In this document: piece by piece, positions 12,030 through 14,447 of the stretch | Numbering within the stretch: the first letter of the stretch is position 1 | Layout: every line of letters begins with the position of its first letter | Assembly (NCBI GenBank): GCA_030037575.1 | Contig: JASHRB010000299.1 | Location: 1-14,447 of the forward strand | Source: Candidatus Sulfotelmatobacter sp. | GTDB lineage: Bacteria > Acidobacteriota > Terriglobia > Terriglobales > Acidobacteriaceae | Direction: 5' to 3' | Length of the DNA stretch: 14,447 nt | The notes under the pieces: model-generated | Databases searched by the model: none | Told to the model about the DNA's origin: nothing | The model's input: the letters and a program-made list of their open reading frames with translations, nothing else | Made by a program: the position numbers and the translations under genes

Positions 12030-13586
12030 ATGCGCGCAGCATCGCCGCCGCTGGGCTTCGCGCCCAGGAGATTCTTATACAGCAGAGCCGGCATCTGCGT
12101 CATGGGGATTCTGCTGATGGGGGGAATCGGGCTCCCCCGGAGCTTGGGGCAGATGCCGCAGCTGAAGCGTCCGGAGGAGGCTCCACCGGAAAAACCGCCA
12201 GAGCCGAAGCCCAAGAAGAATGTGAAGGGCCCGCGAGCGGTGGGCTTGCTGCAGCTTAACAGCAGCGGAAAAGGATCGTTGATTCCGGTGGCGATTCAGA
12301 TCGATGGCAAGTTCTACGATGCGAGCATTTATAAAGCCGACCCGGTGCCCATGGCGCTGGAGGGCGGAACGGTCTACGAGGTAGAAAAGAGGGGCGAATC
12401 GCAGGGCTTGTTTACGATTCGGGGCGCGTTGCACAACCAGAATCCGGATAGTCCGACTCCGTGGCTGGGTGCGGGGACTTATGTCGCCAATGGAACTGCG
12501 GTTGCGAACGCCGCCCACAAAGCGGAGGACAAGCCGCGAGGACTGGATGCCGACGAGAATGAGGCACCGCCGAGACTGACGAGAGGACGGGAGACAACGG
12601 ATTCTGCGGGGCCGAGTTCGGGTGGGGACGGTAGCTCGAACGCCGGGGGTGGTGGACCGAAGTCCGGTAGCGCAGCACCGGGCGGCGATGCCGGGGGCGG
12701 CGGCGGATCTGCCAAGGGAGCGGCGACGCAAACACCTTCGACTACGCAGAACCCGGCGGAGAAACCGGCGGCAAATCAGGGATCGGCTCAGAGTTCGCCG
12801 GACAGGAACTCCAAGCCCGAGGGAAAGGGTGGGCAAGATTATTATCGGCCCACGTTGCGCAGGGGGAAGCCAACGGAAAGCGCTCCGACGGACGCAGAAG
12901 ATGATGCTTCCCTGGCAACCGACCAGCTGACTTTGCCCACGCAAGCGGCGCGTGCGGGTGCGGGAACACAAGCTACGGTGCAGCTGGTGCCGGCCATTTC
13001 TGACGCCGGCGGCCCGCAACCGGAGTCGTACACCTTTTTCTGGAAAGAGGGCGAAGAAGAAGATCGAAAAAAGCAGATGCTGGGATTGGCTGGGAATGAA
13101 GTGGGAGCGTACCTCGCAAAAATGAAGAAGGACACGATTCCCGCGAAGCCGGCGGCCGCGACCGCGGGGAGCAAGAGCCGGGCGACCGCGCACCCATCGA
13201 CCACGAAAATCGACCCTGTGTTCGAGAACATTCAATTTCGGGCGTTCGATTTATGGAAGAATAGTCAGCCGGTGATGATTCTGACCGCGGATGGGCATTT
13301 TCCCCCGGCGGCGGGCCAGGATGCGCCGGCCACCGTCTACAACGTGACAATTGCGGCGACCACGGACATTTATGGCGACCTGCGGAAATTGTATTCCGGT
13401 GTGACCGACAAGTTTCATCTGGATGTTACCCCCAAGCTGGATCTGATTGATGCCGTCGACGCCGACGGAGATGGACGCGGGGAATTGCTGTTTCGCGAGA
13501 CCACCGACGCGGGAACCGGATACATCATTTACCGGGCGACGGGAGATACGCTGTGGAAGATGTTCGATAGTTTGAATGAAGAGTAA
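12030..13586 (+). CDS. Exported protein of unknown function with a disordered middle and conserved C-terminal domain
   Basis: The start at 12030 is chosen because GGAGG (12019-12023) lies six bases upstream; another in-frame ATG at 11976 overlaps the bcp start and lacks a ribosome site. From 12030 the protein has 518 residues. A basic region (APRRFLYSR) and the hydrophobic ICVMGILLMGGIGL form a signal peptide or anchor ending near SLGQ. Then come a Pro/Lys-rich linker, a short folded region (LLQLNSSGKGSLIPVAIQID...), a long Gly/Ser/Pro/Ala-rich low-complexity stretch (about residues 185-300), and a conserved-looking C-terminal domain from FENIQFRAFDLW. That domain includes DAVDADGDGRGELLFRET, an FG-GAP/VCBS-like Asp-rich calcium-binding motif. 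I recall similar proteins only in Acidobacteriota. Probably periplasmic or surface-attached; the function is unknown. Confidence 0.8.
   Translation: MRAASPPLGFAPRRFLYSRAGICVMGILLMGGIGLPRSLGQMPQLKRPEEAPPEKPPEPKPKKNVKGPRAVGLLQLNSSGKGSLIPVAIQIDGKFYDASIYKADPVPMALEGGTVYEVEKRGESQGLFTIRGALHNQNPDSPTPWLGAGTYVANGTAVANAAHKAEDKPRGLDADENEAPPRLTRGRETTDSAGPSSGGDGSSNAGGGGPKSGSAAPGGDAGGGGGSAKGAATQTPSTTQNPAEKPAANQGSAQSSPDRNSKPEGKGGQDYYRPTLRRGKPTESAPTDAEDDASLATDQLTLPTQAARAGAGTQATVQLVPAISDAGGPQPESYTFFWKEGEEEDRKKQMLGLAGNEVGAYLAKMKKDTIPAKPAAATAGSKSRATAHPSTTKIDPVFENIQFRAFDLWKNSQPVMILTADGHFPPAAGQDAPATVYNVTIAATTDIYGDLRKLYSGVTDKFHLDVTPKLDLIDAVDADGDGRGELLFRETTDAGTGYIIYRATGDTLWKMFDSLNEE
12074..12103 (-). promoter_or_regulatory. 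Possible bcp promoter inside the divergent gene
   Basis: On the minus strand, ATGACG (12103-12098) and TATAAG (12079-12074) are 18 bases apart, giving a leader of about 90 bases to the bcp ATG. It lies within the first codons of the divergent exported-protein gene. The -35 is imperfect. Confidence 0.35.
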
Positions 13587-13691
13587 GGCGGGGGGCGGTG
13601 GTTGGTGATCGGTTGGCGGTGCGACGATGCATTCCTCACCCGGCGGGTAAATCTCGGCGCACGGCGTTGCGGTCGTGGAGTTCCTATTTCT

Positions 13692-13737
13692 GAGATGCTC
13701 GGAGCCGCCTGCTGGGCGGGATGACAAACTTTCAGGG
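13692..13737 (+). repeat. Degenerate dispersed repeat
   Basis: GAGATGCTCGGAGCCG followed by GCTGGGCGGGATGAC. The right half matches the GCTxGGGGATGAC end of the other copies; the left half is diverged. Located at the convergent end of the 518-residue protein gene and the S24-type regulator, overlapping the last few bases of the latter. Confidence 0.4.
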
Positions 13738-14447
13738 TTCCAGGCCGATGTGACAGACGCGGCCAATAAGATAATCGCAAGGTTTCTTACCTTCCTCTAT
13801 CGTCACGACTTCGACCGGATGGGCCTGATGATGCGGGCGGAGAATGAGCTGATGCCCGGCTGTTTCCACATACTTGATGGTGCAGGTTTCCTTTTTTAAT
13901 ACGGCATACATGTTGCACTCGCCCTTGCGATAAGGATTGAGCGAGTTGTAGTGGCGGTCGACGAGGAGGGTCGCACCGGGCAACAGGCGCGGGTACATGC
14001 TCATGCCCTCGCGGGCGTCGGCCTTAATCACCACGAAGCGTTCCCAGTGGCGGCGGTCGCCCACGATTTCCGGCCGCAGCTTTTTGAGAAAAGTTTTCTT
14101 GAATTTGAGAATTTCCTTCACGTGCATACTGGCGAGGAGGGGGCGGGTGGCGGCCACGGCGGGATCGGCGAGAACAACATTTTCGAATTCGTCATCGCTG
14201 GGAGGGATGATGGAAGCGCGCTGGTTGACCTCGGAGGGGTCGAGCAAGTCGAGCACGGAAAGGCGCTGAACGGTGAGCACGCGGTCCATGCCCTCGAGGC
14301 TGAGGCCGCGCTTGCGATTCAAGAAATTGGAGATGTGAGCCTGCTTGAAACCGGTTTGTTGGGCCAGGCGCAGGCCGGTGAGTTCACCCTCCTCGATGCG
14401 CTCCCAAAGAGCGTTGCGCAGATTTTCCTGCAGCCCCCTGAATTTCA
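13732..14447 (-). CDS. HTH (XRE-like) regulator with a LexA/S24-type C-terminal domain, cut at the window edge
   Basis: Counting from a start codon whose first base falls just outside the window (the visible edge reads TG AAA TTC), the protein has 238 residues. An N-terminal helix-turn-helix is evident: LTGLRLAQQTGFKQAHISNF, then LNRKRGLSLEGMDRVL (about 23-58). The C-terminal half resembles a LexA/CI peptidase S24 domain: GMSMYPRLLPGATLLVDR places the candidate nucleophile at Ser150, and TCTIKYVE places the general-base lysine at Lys192. I see no Ala-Gly or Cys-Gly cleavage dipeptide in the linker (70-140), so it may be a non-cleaved, fold-only relative. No target operator can be assigned here. 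It ends converging on the 518-residue protein gene. Confidence 0.8.
   Translation of the reverse strand, partial: KFRGLQENLRNALWERIEEGELTGLRLAQQTGFKQAHISNFLNRKRGLSLEGMDRVLTVQRLSVLDLLDPSEVNQRASIIPPSDDEFENVVLADPAVAATRPLLASMHVKEILKFKKTFLKKLRPEIVGDRRHWERFVVIKADAREGMSMYPRLLPGATLLVDRHYNSLNPYRKGECNMYAVLKKETCTIKYVETAGHQLILRPHHQAHPVEVVTIEEGKKPCDYLIGRVCHIGLEP

Noticed and set aside
11978..12214. N-terminal extension of the peroxiredoxin
   Set aside because: Would add 79 residues unlike the BCP family; the ATG at 11977 gives the normal length and N-terminus.
12075..13235. 386-codon open frame on the minus strand opposite the 518-residue protein
   Set aside because: Arg-rich antisense text; the plus-strand frame has a ribosome site, a signal peptide and a structured C-terminal domain.
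1..14447. CRISPR array, insertion sequence, tRNA, rRNA or riboswitch
   Set aside because: No regularly spaced repeats, transposase motifs, tRNA T-arm consensus in a cloverleaf context, rRNA cores or known riboswitch boxes were recognised on either strand by eye.

Overview
The window is a GC-rich (roughly 60%) stretch of ordinary bacterial chromosome. Gene content and protein style point to Acidobacteriota (Terriglobia, Koribacter/Sulfotelmatobacter-like). This rests on several lineage-typical hypothetical proteins, an OprB-type porin, a deoxynucleoside kinase next to panB/panC, and short dispersed repeats of the ATCCCTCG...GGGATGAC type in many gene gaps. The assignment is inference from recognition, not a search.

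Layout, left to right. (1) A possible last few codons of a plus-strand gene, then a GC-rich hairpin. (2) An OprB-family porin on the minus strand with a well-formed sigma70 promoter whose -10 sits inside a 14-bp perfect palindrome. (3) A ~700-bp gap without a convincing gene, ending in a plus-strand CsoR/RcnR/FrmR-family regulator preceded by a FrmR-like operator that overlaps its own promoter. (4) A ~480-bp gap with a possible gene remnant, then hemL (tetrapyrrole synthesis). (5) A minus-strand polysaccharide deacetylase, divergent from a deoxynucleoside kinase. (6) A plus-strand pantothenate cluster: kinase, panB, an unknown small protein, panC. (7) Minus-strand exported alpha/beta-hydrolase-like protein with an EF-hand loop, a 3-methyladenine DNA glycosylase, and a bcp-type peroxiredoxin. 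(8) A plus-strand 518-residue exported protein of unknown function, divergent from bcp. (9) A minus-strand HTH/S24-type regulator cut by the right edge, with probably only the first base of its start codon missing.

Functionally this is a housekeeping neighbourhood (heme, pantothenate/CoA, DNA repair, peroxide defence, envelope) rather than a mobile island. I see no insertion sequence, CRISPR array, tRNA, rRNA or phage module. PanB and PanC supply two consecutive parts of pantothenate synthesis; panD and panE are not here. The most interesting signals are the hybrid metal/aldehyde sensor with its operator, the repeat family, the EF-hand inside the hydrolase, two genes whose start codons lie directly behind a -10 element (possible leaderless mRNAs), a long hairpin in the hydrolase leader, and the unknown protein between panB and panC. 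I did not find a clear new multi-gene system.
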